Shown piece by piece: positions 1-7,151 of a stretch of 11,631 nt of DNA (the stretch's first letter is position 1; each line of letters begins with the position of its first letter). The notes below the pieces were generated by a model. It did no database searches. It saw only the letters and a list, made by a program, of their open reading frames with translations, and had not been told where the DNA came from. The stretch is taken from NCBI GenBank assembly GCA_017883485.1, contig JADGNM010000044.1:1-11631 (forward strand). Direction: 5' to 3'. Position numbers and translations under genes: made by a program. The DNA is from Methanosarcina sp. GTDB lineage: Archaea > Halobacteriota > Methanosarcinia > Methanosarcinales > Methanosarcinaceae.

Positions 1-352
1 AGTCTTCAATCCCATTTTCACTTAAAATGCCGTGACTTTTTCCGGTTATATCAAGTAAGAGGTATTCTCCAACACTCAATCCGTCTATTAATTTTTTATC
101 AGTATGCCTATTAACAATGTCAATGAATCCAAGTTCTTCATTCACATGAAGGAGAGCGGCAAGCTTGCCGTACTCAAAAGATTTCAGTTTTATATAAGGC
201 ATTGATTCACATTGTTTTTTCATTTCAAGTATTTTCTCTGCACTGCCAAGATAAATTTGAAAAGCAGTTTTCACTTTTCCATCGACTCTAGCAGCCTCTA
301 CAACGTACCAGTAAGGTTTACCTTTGATAATTTTCTTTCTCAAAAATACCAT
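1..352 (-). CDS. IS1634/IS4-like transposase, N-terminal part, cut by the window edge
   Basis: An open frame on the minus strand starts with ATG at 352-350 and stays open to base 1, giving 117 residues of a longer protein. It begins MVFLRKKIIKGKPYWYVVEA and continues with a YLGSAEKI segment and a GLSVGEYLLLDITGKS segment. This arrangement resembles the N-terminus of the large DDE transposases of the IS1634 branch of the IS4 group, which are numerous in Methanosarcina genomes; the family assignment is from memory of such sequences. The catalytic DDE region would lie left of the window, so completeness cannot be judged. No Shine-Dalgarno sequence precedes the ATG, and a TATA-like box sits about 25 bases upstream, so the transcript may be leaderless. 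The element lies directly beside a gene that has lost its 5' half, which suggests its insertion or a later deletion caused that loss. Confidence 0.75.
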   Translation of the reverse strand, partial: MVFLRKKIIKGKPYWYVVEAARVDGKVKTAFQIYLGSAEKILEMKKQCESMPYIKLKSFEYGKLAALLHVNEELGFIDIVNRHTDKKLIDGLSVGEYLLLDITGKSHGILSENGIED

Positions 353-360
353 ATTATTAA

Positions 361-442
361 TTAGGATCTACTATTATATAAACTTTTTGAAATAATCATT
401 ATCTAACGGCTTTTTAAAGCGAATTTATCAGTTAGGATCAAC
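361..442. repeat. Direct repeat flanking the space beside the transposase
   Basis: TTAGGATCTAC at 361-371 is repeated as TTAGGATCAAC at 432-442, in the same orientation with one mismatch. A near-palindrome GCTTTTTAAAGC lies between them at 409-420. The repeats lie just outside the transposase start, so they may belong to the end of the insertion sequence, but the other end of the element is outside the window and terminal repeats cannot be matched. Confidence 0.35.
371..382 (-). promoter_or_regulatory. TATA box of the transposase gene
   Basis: On the minus strand the sequence TTTATATAATAG is centred about 25 bases upstream of the transposase ATG at 352. An archaeal TATA box at that distance would place the transcript start at or next to the start codon, which fits the absence of a ribosome binding site. 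No experimental start is known to me. Confidence 0.5.
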
Positions 443-512
443 AAGTCAAAGAAAAATAAAAGGTCATCTGAAACTGTTTTTGAGGATAGATCAAGGATAA
501 AAACGCACTTCT

Positions 513-1293
513 TTGAAAGTAAAGTCAAACAAAGAGTTAAGTAGAAAATTTGTAGAAAAAGCCAGTTTAGCCAGCCCAAAATGGCTTATATGTGAGGGCA
601 CACGAATAGACAGTAATCAGATTGATAGCGAAAACAGAGTAAAAGAAGAAATTACAGGGCTCATTTCAAATTATGGCGGTTTGACTTTTGTTGAACATCC
701 AGTAAGAGATCTCGATAGAATGAGAAGCATTTTTGAATCTGCAAAAGCCAATGGCCGAGATTTTGTGGTTCCTTTAAAAGCTGCTTACTTAATCAAAGCA
801 TTTGAAAAGTTGGGTCCCTTAAGTATTAAAGATTTAAAAATCTTAGTACCCAGAAAGGGCTGGGGACTGATTTACGAAAAAGGTTTTGAGAAAGATCTAG
901 TCGAGAAAGACTATGAGTTATGGGAACGAGAATATATTTTCCTACCAAATTCAATAACCTGTAAAGACCTGCAGCGGAATCCAGAAAAATATGTGGTTTC
1001 CATGAACTTGTGGGAAATGAACCAGCTTGTAGATATCCAACCACGGAACTCTATCTGGATAAAAATCCTCTTGTGATCCTTTTTGTGACGAAATGGAACT
1101 GGATGAAGAAAGAAAACAGGACTGGCTGGATCGTTTTAAAATTGCAAAACATTCGTCACATGCTTCAGGCCACGCATCTGGCTGTGAAATAATTGGAATG
1201 ATAAATGCGATAAAACCTGATAACGTTATACCAGTTCACACAGAAAAGCCTAATCTTTTTAAACAAGCTGAAGCAAACGTTATCATTTATTGA
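513..1293 (+). pseudogene. Remnant of a beta-CASP metallo-beta-lactamase-fold RNase-like protein
   Basis: Two frames together give the C-terminal half of an RNase J/CPSF-like protein. The first frame (to 1076) contains SRKFVEKASLASPKWLICEG followed by a region with the beta-CASP layout. The second frame (from about 1063) contains the SSHASGHASG segment and ends with IKPDNVIPVHTEKPNLF, the typical last histidine motif of the family. The frames join at the run of five A residues at 1061-1065: dropping one A reads IWIKSSCDPFCDEMELDEER without a break. The N-terminal lactamase half with the HxHxDH zinc motif is absent; upstream is mobile-element DNA. The TTG at 513 is only the first possible start and not a natural one. 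The loss of the metal site means it cannot act as a nuclease. Family recognition is by motif only. Confidence 0.8.
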
Positions 1294-1321
1294 AGTTCTC
1301 AAATTTGCAAAATGAATCTAA

Positions 1322-1385
1322 TTCCTTTTTATTTCTCTTTTTCCTTTCTCTTTTCTTCTTTCTCTTATCTCTTTCTCTTTACTTT
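1322..1385 (+). terminator. Long pyrimidine tract, probable U-rich terminator
   Basis: About 64 bases consist almost entirely of T and C, with only four A residues and no G, and with several runs of three to five T. It lies 28 bases after the stop of the nuclease remnant. U-rich tracts without a strong hairpin are the usual archaeal termination signal, so it probably ended transcription of that gene. On the other strand it is purine-rich and would not terminate the converging gene. Confidence 0.55.
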
Positions 1386-1444
1386 AACGCAGCCGAATAG
1401 AGCTGTTCACTAATCTTTAACGTAAATCACCGCATTCTGCAAAT

Positions 1445-2263
1445 TCAGAGTACCATTTTGATCAAAAAATATGCAAAAACACTTAAAACCAGCCTGATTA
1501 GAGAAAAAACAATAGAAATCATTGAAAACGCCAGCAGGTAAACATTGAGAACCAGAATATCTCTGAAGAAACCGGAGATATCGAGATTGAGGATCAGGGC
1601 ATCTGCATTTACAATAAGAATAAAACCGAATATTGTGAGCATACCTCTACCTGCTCCTTTAAGGTCTTCCCAGCTCAGGGCTATATGGGAGGAAATGCCT
1701 ATCGCGAGGGCAAAATAGATCCAGAATCTGGCTGAAGTCAAATTTCCTGCCGAAAAAATGCTTTTAAAAAGTTCCAGGGTCAGAGTGAGGATTTTTGTAA
1801 ATTGGTCTGGATCTGCAGTGCCTGGATTAAGAGACAGGTAATTAGCTAAGGTGGCAGAGGAATCAGGCAAGAAGATGTACATGCCCAGGATCAGGGCTGC
1901 TGTTCCGCTGAAAATTGGGCCCATGCCTATGAAAAAGTTTCCTATGCTCTGGCAGAGGCTTTTTCCGTCCCACTCATGGCTGACGTATCCCAGGACCCCG
2001 TCTGCTGCTTTCAGGTCAACCAGTTTGAATTTACCTACTTTGTGCCTGAAGAGATAACACATCAGCAGGTGGCCTAGTTCATGGATCGGGATGCCTATCC
2101 AGGCTGTAGCCAGAACTCCTTTTATGCCCAGGACTCTTTGGGTATAGAAATTGGCTCTGTTCTCAATAACGCCGAGTACTATACCGACAAGGATCAGAGA
2201 GCCTGTAACGCAGAAGGTTTCAAACAGGCTTAACTGCAGAATCGTAATGAAATTATCTTCCAA
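1445..2263 (-). CDS. M50-like membrane metalloprotease, unassigned
   Basis: A 272-residue, strongly hydrophobic protein. A membrane segment lies near residues 10-33, a second near 47-72, and more near 109-133, 180-195, 207-228 and 236-270. The second segment carries HELGH (61-65), the zinc and catalytic motif HExxH placed inside a membrane helix as in site-2-protease (M50) enzymes. The usual second M50 motif (NxxPxxxxDG) is not evident; a conserved-looking stretch GYVSHEWDGKSL (92-103) could give another ligand, which is a guess. Such proteins cleave substrates within the membrane, but the substrate is unknown. The start is a TTG: an in-frame stop lies 15 bases upstream and no ATG is available; GGAAG lies just before it. 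The gene converges on the truncated nuclease remnant and has a 264-base upstream gap, so it is probably transcribed alone. It may also be a non-proteolytic relative. Confidence 0.7.
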   Translation of the reverse strand: MEDNFITILQLSLFETFCVTGSLILVGIVLGVIENRANFYTQRVLGIKGVLATAWIGIPIHELGHLLMCYLFRHKVGKFKLVDLKAADGVLGYVSHEWDGKSLCQSIGNFFIGMGPIFSGTAALILGMYIFLPDSSATLANYLSLNPGTADPDQFTKILTLTLELFKSIFSAGNLTSARFWIYFALAIGISSHIALSWEDLKGAGRGMLTIFGFILIVNADALILNLDISGFFRDILVLNVYLLAFSMISIVFSLIRLVLSVFAYFLIKMVL

Positions 2264-2447
2264 TTTCGGACTTCCTTACAAACATCTCAGCTGTTTTTGT
2301 TCTCAGGACGTATTGTTACTAAAAAGAGTTTTCTCTAATTATTACGCTTCCGGGTATGTCTTCATATGTGACACTTTTTCATATATGTGCACATTCTCAT
2401 ACTTGCTCCCAGGCGTGTTTCCAGGCTTTCATATGGTAATAGTGAGG
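2264..2447. other. Gap with clustered CATATG-like palindromes
   Basis: The stretch upstream of the M50-like gene has no credible gene. It contains the palindromes CATATG at 2363-2368, CATATATG at 2380-2387 and CATATG at 2430-2435. They may be regulatory sites or parts of TATA boxes for the minus-strand gene, but no start point can be fixed from the sequence. Confidence 0.3.
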
Positions 2448-2479
2448 GGATAAAAGGATAAAAGGATTAAAAGATAAAA
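2448..2479 (-). terminator. GGATAAAA-type short repeats; T-rich terminator on the minus strand
   Basis: Four imperfect tandem copies of GGATAAAA on the plus strand read on the minus strand as repeated TTTTATCC, giving a series of four-T runs 50-80 bases after the stop of the alanine dehydrogenase-family gene. This fits an archaeal multi-U terminator for that gene. Confidence 0.5.
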
Positions 2480-2527
2480 GTGGGAGTTAAAAAGTGAGGG
2501 CTGGCATTTAGAATGAACGTATGCCCT

Positions 2528-3508
2528 TTAGAACATTTTGACGTACTTTCCAAGCCCTTTACTGAGAGCCCTCTGATAAACAAGATGTGCGCTTGCAACG
2601 TCCTGAATGGCAAGGCCTGTTGAGTCAAAGATCGTAATCTCATCTTCACTGGTCCGGCCAGGCTTCAGGCCTACAATCACTTCTCCGAGCTGGGCATGAA
2701 TATCATTTTCAGAAATATAGTGCTTGGAGAGAGGGACATTTACTTCTCCCGAATGGAGTGCCTGAACCATATCGTCTACAACTATTTTGGAGCGGATAAT
2801 AAGTTCGGGATCTAGTTCTTCTTTCCCAACGGCGTCAGCTCCTATCGCATTTATATGAGTGCCTTCTTTTATCCATTGGGCCTTTACTATCGGCTTGCGG
2901 GTTGGAGTTGTTGTCACAAGAATATCGCAGTCACATACTTTCTCAATTTTTTCTTCGTAATGGACTTCGCAAGATACGATGTCTGCAGAATCCCGAATAA
3001 ACTTCTCACAGCTTTCTTTCGTTCTGGAAGTAACTTTCACCAGTTCGGGCTTAAAAACTTCACTGAGAGCCTCAAGCTGGGACCTTGCCTGAATTCCGGC
3101 TCCAACCATGCCAATAACTTTTGAATCCTTTCTTGCCAGGTATTTTGCGGCAATCCCACCTGCAGCTCCGGTCCTGATATCAGTCAGGTAGGTCCCGTCC
3201 ATGATTGCTATGGGCTCACCTGTCTTCGGGGAAATAAGGACAATCAGCGCCATTACGGTAGGAAGCCCGAGAGGCGGATTTCCGGGGTGGACATTTACAA
3301 TTTTCACGCCGGTAATATCCTCTTCTTCAAGATATGCAGGCATTGTCCGCAGGTCTCCGTTATAGGCAGTATAGTAAAGATAGGATTTCGGGGGCATCTG
3401 CACCTTTCCAAGCCCATGCTGTCTAAAAGCCCTTTCTACGACCTGCATATCAGAAGGCATATCCATAACACTTTTTACTTCTTCCTGGGTGAGCCATAAT
3501 ACTTCCAT
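2528..3508 (-). CDS. Ornithine cyclodeaminase / alanine dehydrogenase-family enzyme
   Basis: A 326-residue cytosolic NAD(P)-dependent enzyme of the ornithine cyclodeaminase/mu-crystallin family, full length. The N-terminal part carries K41 and R54, residues that in archaeal alanine dehydrogenase hold the substrate carboxylate. K69 sits in GVKIVNVHPGNP (67-78), the family's catalytic signature, and GLPTVMA follows at 81-87. The Rossmann dinucleotide site is VGAGIQA (135-141), and FDSTGLAIQD (294-303) closes the fold. Family members interconvert alanine with pyruvate and ammonia, or ornithine with proline and ammonia. The length and the HPGNP/GLPTVMA pattern favour the archaeal alanine dehydrogenase type, but sequence alone does not settle the substrate. 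The ATG at 3508 has GGAGG ten bases upstream. The gene is divergent from the DUF434 gene and followed by its own T-rich terminator. Confidence 0.88.
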   Translation of the reverse strand: MEVLWLTQEEVKSVMDMPSDMQVVERAFRQHGLGKVQMPPKSYLYYTAYNGDLRTMPAYLEEEDITGVKIVNVHPGNPPLGLPTVMALIVLISPKTGEPIAIMDGTYLTDIRTGAAGGIAAKYLARKDSKVIGMVGAGIQARSQLEALSEVFKPELVKVTSRTKESCEKFIRDSADIVSCEVHYEEKIEKVCDCDILVTTTPTRKPIVKAQWIKEGTHINAIGADAVGKEELDPELIIRSKIVVDDMVQALHSGEVNVPLSKHYISENDIHAQLGEVIVGLKPGRTSEDEITIFDSTGLAIQDVASAHLVYQRALSKGLGKYVKMF

Positions 3509-3516
3509 GATATGAA

Positions 3517-3521
3517 CCTCC
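3517..3521 (-). promoter_or_regulatory. Ribosome binding site of the alanine dehydrogenase-family gene
   Basis: GGAGG on the minus strand lies eight bases before the ATG at 3508. It is a strong anti-16S match and fixes the start codon. Confidence 0.75.
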
Positions 3522-3625
3522 AGCCGGAGCCCTGTGGCTCAGCTGAAAAACAATTTCAAATTAAACGAAACCGGGAATAAAAACCGTCAGGCCAATGGAC
3601 TGCCGGGTTCACACATTGTTATTTT

Positions 3626-3639
3626 TATTTGCGCAAATA
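3626..3639. promoter_or_regulatory. Perfect 14-base palindrome beside the DUF434 TATA box
   Basis: TATTTGCGCAAATA is its own reverse complement and ends two bases before the TATA box at 3642. It covers the position where transcription factor B would bind (the BRE). A palindrome here is the expected form of a dimeric repressor or activator operator. It lies between two divergent genes, so it could control either or both. Confidence 0.55.
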
Positions 3640-3641
3640 TG

Positions 3642-3650
3642 TATATATAA
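3642..3650 (+). promoter_or_regulatory. TATA box of the DUF434 gene
   Basis: TATATATAA, centred at 3646, predicts a transcript start near 3672. That leaves about 30 bases of leader before the ATG at 3701, containing the GAGGAG ribosome binding site at 3685-3690. It also argues against any start codon upstream of about 3672. Confidence 0.65.
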
Positions 3651-3700
3651 TGTATCTCACTCATTTAAAGAACTTCCTTCCCAAGAGGAGACAATTATGC

Positions 3701-4411
3701 ATGAGAGATATGCATCAAAATCCAATTGATTTTTCCGGCCCTTATATGAGGGAAAAATTGCTTAAGCCTGCCCGGGATATTCGAAGCCTTCTCCGCTGGG
3801 GTTACCCAAAGTTTGCAACCATCAGTTTCGTAGCTACCCATTCCCGGCTCAGCGTAGAAGAGCGTCATATTCTTACAAGGGTAATTATGCCCCCCGACAG
3901 AATAGTTTCCAGAATTAATAAAAAAATGACATGTACAGGCATAAAGGACAGAGATCTACTACTTGATGGGTATAACGTCCTCCTCAGTGTGGACAGCCTG
4001 CTAAAAAAGGAACTTATGTGGTTCTGTGATGACGGGTACATAAGAGATACTCGCTTCTACTTCAGCAAGGCGAAGCAGGCTGAGGGTATCGAGGAATCCC
4101 TGGATCTGGTTCTTATATTTCTTTCCGAAGCCCATCCGAAATCAGCCATTTTCCTTCTGGATGCTCAGATCAGCCGAAGCGGAGAACTTGCAGGTTTAAT
4201 CCGCCGCAAAATGAACGAATACGGAATTTCAGGCGAAGCCCGAACATCAAAAACCGTTGATTTTGAATTGAAAGCAGAAGGCGGGAATCATGAGAAAAGT
4301 TTGATTGTTGCAACTTCTGACGGAATCGTGATCGACTCGGTCCTGCAGGTAATCGATATCCCCGCCTGCCTGATGGATAAAATGGGAATTGAGCCGATCA
4401 GGCTTTACTAA
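3701..4411 (+). CDS. DUF434-type protein with PIN/NYN-like acidic motifs
   Basis: A 236-residue protein that I recognise as the archaeal DUF434 type; its function is not established. The N-terminal third is basic and helical. LLLDGYNVLLSVDSLL (about 86-101) has the form of the first acidic motif of NYN/PIN ribonucleases, with LFDGYN-like spacing. Later come CDDGYIRD, IFLLDAQISRSGE and IVATSDGIVIDS, matching in order the remaining acidic positions and the TSD motif of the fold. From this I infer an RNA-cleaving or RNA-binding domain. The frame opens at a TTG at 3629, but that start lies upstream of the promoter. The ATG at 3701 has GAGGAG ten bases before it and follows the predicted transcript start, so I use it. 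An ATG at 3710 is a second option. A T-rich stretch follows the stop. Confidence 0.75.
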   Translation: MRDMHQNPIDFSGPYMREKLLKPARDIRSLLRWGYPKFATISFVATHSRLSVEERHILTRVIMPPDRIVSRINKKMTCTGIKDRDLLLDGYNVLLSVDSLLKKELMWFCDDGYIRDTRFYFSKAKQAEGIEESLDLVLIFLSEAHPKSAIFLLDAQISRSGELAGLIRRKMNEYGISGEARTSKTVDFELKAEGGNHEKSLIVATSDGIVIDSVLQVIDIPACLMDKMGIEPIRLY

Positions 4412-4427
4412 TTTGTCATCCGGCACT

Positions 4428-4442
4428 TCGTTTTTTCTTGTT
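4428..4442 (+). terminator. T-rich terminator after the DUF434 gene
   Basis: A run of six T (4431-4436) inside a T-rich stretch lies about 20 bases after the stop codon, as expected for an archaeal terminator. Confidence 0.45.
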
Positions 4443-4483
4443 CGTAAATAGAATCCCGTACTTGCAGTGGATGTCCACGTTTT

Positions 4484-4842
4484 TTTCAGTACATATAATA
4501 GATGTTTCTTGTTCTCTTTCGTTTTACAGAATCTCTCATCCAGCTTATCATATCCTGTTTTGGTCCTAAACAATTGATCAAACTTTTCGGACAATTGCTT
4601 CGGTACCCCTCCTGAATCTGGATTTTCTCTAAACTCACAGAGTTCCCCCTAAAAATCCCAGTACCCATCCAGAAAAAGCATGTTGATATGCAATTTGCAT
4701 GAATTGAGGTGCATCATCACTAAGAAGTGTGATAATCACAGGTATGTCTCTGATGATATGCCGCAATTGCAAAGGCTTCAAGGACTTTCTTTTTAGTAGT
4801 TTTGTATTCATTAGGCGAGAAAATATAATCCAGTTTTCGACG
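4484..4842 (-). pseudogene. Decayed transposase in three frames
   Basis: Reading the minus strand from right to left, three frames give successive pieces of one transposase type common in Methanosarcina. The first piece (4842 to about 4726) reads RRKLDYIFSPNEYKTTKKK followed by VLEAFAIAAYHQRHTCDYH. The second (4724 to about 4650) reads LSDDAPQFMQIAYQHAFSGW, with the acidic DDAPQF motif. The third (4648 to 4484) reads GELCEFRENPDSGGVPKQLS and then EKFDQLFRTKTGYDKLDER followed by FCKTKENKKHLLYVLK. The order matches an intact element (AAYH, then DDAPQF, then TKTGYxxLDxR), but the stretch between DDAPQF and LCEF is far too short, and the last part breaks down after VLK. Frameshifts and internal deletion make it inactive. 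The family name (possibly ISNCY) is uncertain. Its left end reaches near the 3' end of the DUF434 gene. Confidence 0.75.
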
Positions 4843-5053
4843 CTACCGATGAGCCGTAGTAATCAGCATCCAAACCCCAGCTACAACCTCGAAAAACCCG
4901 GGGCGGAGCCGGTCTCCCTCAACTCAGGCATTCCATTATCATAAGGCTTACTATTATAGTTTAAGCGCAATCCTATATAATCTTCGGAAGCTTAGCGTAT
5001 TTTTTTTAGCTAATAATTCAATACAACGGATTGCTTTTTTTCAAACAAACAAC
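4843..5053. other. Non-coding gap before the debranching gene
   Basis: No credible gene is visible. The left part may hold more of the decayed transposase, but no motif can be followed. A GC-rich patch near 4888-4912 stands out from AT-rich surroundings without an obvious hairpin. A TATA-like TATATAA lies at 4974-4980 and could give a longer leader for the gene at 5085. Confidence 0.4.
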
Positions 5054-5065
5054 TATTTAATAAAT
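5054..5065 (+). promoter_or_regulatory. TATA box close to the debranching enzyme start
   Basis: TATTTAATAAAT is centred about 26 bases before the ATG at 5085, which would make the transcript start coincide with the start codon. Only a weak TTGAG (5075-5079) precedes the ATG, which fits a leaderless transcript. The upstream box at 4974-4980 is the alternative promoter. Confidence 0.45.
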
Positions 5066-5084
5066 CGACCCTAATTGAGTATAC

Positions 5085-7067
5085 ATGAGTGGAATCAGGG
5101 TTGGAACGGATTCTTTTTCAACTTATGAAGAAGGAATAAAAAAGGAATGGATTATAGGGAACGGGCTTGGAGGATTTGCCTCCTCTACAGTAATTAACGC
5201 AAGAACAAGGACTTATCACGGACTGCTTGTAGCGGCTCCACATAATTATCCAGGAAGATATTTGCTGCTTTCTTCCCTTGATGAAGAAATTTCCACCAAT
5301 GAAGAGAGTTATAAACTTGCAACCCATAAATATTCTGATACCGTTTCTCCAACGGGTTTCAATTACCTTTCCGAATTCGTTATAAACCCTTTTCCTCAAT
5401 GGGTTTACAAGCCTGGCGACTTTACTGTAAAGAAAACAGTCTTCATGGTTCACAACAATAATACAGTTTTTGTTATCTATGATATAGAATCCAGAAAAGA
5501 GAAAGCTTTGCTGAAAATTTGTCCTCTGATAACTTCAAGAGACTTTAATATCACTGCTCGCGCCGGATACCTTTCCTTTTTTGCCCAGGAAACTACTCCC
5601 ACGGGAGTTGAACTATCAAGCTCTACCGGTTTTACTTTCTCGCTTTCATCCGATCTCCAGTATCACCCTGATCCCACATGGTATTATAACTTAGAGTATG
5701 ATGCTGAGAAGGAACGGGGACTTAACTCCGAGGAGGATAACTTCAGTCCGGGTTATTTTGAAAGCGAGCTGGGATTGGGAAATTTCCGTTTTTTTGTTGC
5801 TGCTTCGACAAGAGATATTTCTTCTCTTACTCTAAAGCAAGTCGATAAACTCCGTATAAGGGAAGCAAATCGGCAGAATCTTCTTGTTCTGGATTCGAAA
5901 CTTATCAAGCCTTTTGCTCTTAAACTTACCAGGGCGACTGACACTTTCGTAGTGAGAAGCCATGTCTCAGGTGAGGAGACGATAATCGCGGGGTATCACT
6001 GGTATTCTGACTGGGGAAGGGATTCCATGATTTCTCTGCCTGGCTTGCTTTTAGTTCCTTATCGTTTCGAAGAGGCAAGAACCATTCTCGATTATTTTGC
6101 CAGGTACTGTCGGAGAGGCTTAATCCCCAATACTTTCCCGGCTTTCGGAGGAGAGCCAATTTACAATACGGTGGACGCTTCTCTCTGGTTTATTCATGCC
6201 CTTAGCCGCTATTTCGCGTATACAAACGATTTCCTTTTCCTTTCGGATATCTGGGACACAGTAGTTAACATAATAGAATATTATCATAAAGGCACGGATT
6301 TCGGAATCTTCATGGATTCCGATTATCTCATCCAGCAGGGGCCCCAGCTGACCTGGATGGATGCTAAAGTCGGGGAATGGGCAGTGACTCCAAGAGCAGG
6401 TAAAGCCTGCGAGATTAATGCTCTCTGGTATAACGCTCTGAAAACTGCTTCTTATCTGGGCACTCTTCTCGGCGAAGACGTTTCCCCATTCGAGAACCTT
6501 GCAGATGGGGTAGCTTCAAATTATGAGAGTGTTTTCTGGAACCCGGAAACTAACTGCCTCTTTGACCTCGTATATCGGGACGAGGCAGGAAATCAGGTTA
6601 AAGACCCTGCTATCCGCCCCAATCAGATCTTTGCCGTATCCCTACCTTATACTATGCTTTCTCCGGAGAAAGAAAGAGCGATTGTTGACATAGTTGAAAA
6701 AGAACTTCTGACTCCCTTTGGGCTCAGAACTCTCTCACGAGACCACCCATTATATAAAGGACAATATCATGGAGATGCCTTGACCAGAGATACGGCCTAC
6801 CACAACGGAACCGCCTGGCCCTGGCTCCTTGGATCTTACGTAAGAGCATACAGGAAGGTCAATAATTATTCGGAAGATAGTCTTGAGAATATGCGGGCTC
6901 TTCTCGAAGGCTTTGATGTGCAGCTTGAAACCGCAGGCATCGGTTCCATTTCTGAAGTGTTTGATGGTGACTACCCTCACTCTCCCGGCGGCTGCATTGC
7001 CCAGGCCTGGAGCGTTGCGGAAATTTTAAGGGCATATGTAGAGGATGTACTTGGGATCAAGCCTTGA
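5085..7067 (+). CDS. Glycogen debranching enzyme (amylo-alpha-1,6-glucosidase, GH133)
   Basis: A 660-residue cytosolic enzyme removing alpha-1,6-linked glucose at branch points of glycogen. The N-terminal domain (about 1-270) begins with EWIIGNGLGGFASST (21-35) and TRTYHGLLVA (41-50), the usual opening of bacterial and archaeal GDE_N domains. The catalytic alpha/alpha-barrel (about 280-655) shows GYHWYSDWGRDSM (303-315), whose acidic residues belong to the active site. It also has NTVDASLWF (361-369), TWMDA (423-427), ACEINALWYNALK (441-453), YHNGTAWPWLLG (572-583), EVFDG (624-628) and a closing AQAWSVAEILR (639-649). Length and motif order are complete, and no GH13 4-alpha-glucanotransferase domain is present, as is normal for this type. 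The ATG at 5085 immediately precedes the conserved N-terminus. The DUF1786 gene follows 84 bases later with its own TATA box. A role in mobilising stored glycogen is inferred from the family. Confidence 0.93.
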   Translation: MSGIRVGTDSFSTYEEGIKKEWIIGNGLGGFASSTVINARTRTYHGLLVAAPHNYPGRYLLLSSLDEEISTNEESYKLATHKYSDTVSPTGFNYLSEFVINPFPQWVYKPGDFTVKKTVFMVHNNNTVFVIYDIESRKEKALLKICPLITSRDFNITARAGYLSFFAQETTPTGVELSSSTGFTFSLSSDLQYHPDPTWYYNLEYDAEKERGLNSEEDNFSPGYFESELGLGNFRFFVAASTRDISSLTLKQVDKLRIREANRQNLLVLDSKLIKPFALKLTRATDTFVVRSHVSGEETIIAGYHWYSDWGRDSMISLPGLLLVPYRFEEARTILDYFARYCRRGLIPNTFPAFGGEPIYNTVDASLWFIHALSRYFAYTNDFLFLSDIWDTVVNIIEYYHKGTDFGIFMDSDYLIQQGPQLTWMDAKVGEWAVTPRAGKACEINALWYNALKTASYLGTLLGEDVSPFENLADGVASNYESVFWNPETNCLFDLVYRDEAGNQVKDPAIRPNQIFAVSLPYTMLSPEKERAIVDIVEKELLTPFGLRTLSRDHPLYKGQYHGDALTRDTAYHNGTAWPWLLGSYVRAYRKVNNYSEDSLENMRALLEGFDVQLETAGIGSISEVFDGDYPHSPGGCIAQAWSVAEILRAYVEDVLGIKP

Positions 7068-7117
7068 AAACCTCAACAGAATGATTTTACGCCATGAATC
7101 GCTGATGACTGTTTACC

Positions 7118-7130
7118 TATATTTTAATAA
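7118..7130 (+). promoter_or_regulatory. TATA box of the DUF1786 gene
   Basis: TATATTTTAATAA is centred about 28 bases before the ATG at 7152. No Shine-Dalgarno sequence lies between, so the transcript would be leaderless or nearly so. Confidence 0.5.
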
Positions 7131-7151
7131 CTTATCAGCTAATGATCAAGT

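Noticed and set aside
1010..1192. 60-residue open frame in the nuclease remnant
   Set aside because: It is the third frame across the frameshift zone and matches neither part of the family; the frames at 513 and 1063 carry the homology.
2448..2479. Tandem GGATAAAA units as a possible CRISPR-like repeat
   Set aside because: The units are eight bases long without spacers; they are better explained as a T-rich terminator on the minus strand.
3629..3700. Upstream extension of the DUF434 protein from the TTG at 3629
   Set aside because: This codon lies in the palindrome and TATA box, upstream of the predicted transcript start; the ATG at 3701 has a good ribosome binding site.
4247..4594. 115-residue minus-strand open frame overlapping the DUF434 gene
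   Set aside because: Only its first half (TKTGYDKLDER region) is transposase-derived; the rest is antisense to the DUF434 gene. It belongs to the decayed transposase.
4729..4944. 71-residue plus-strand open frame in the gap
   Set aside because: It is antisense to the transposase remnant and has no family features or ribosome binding site.
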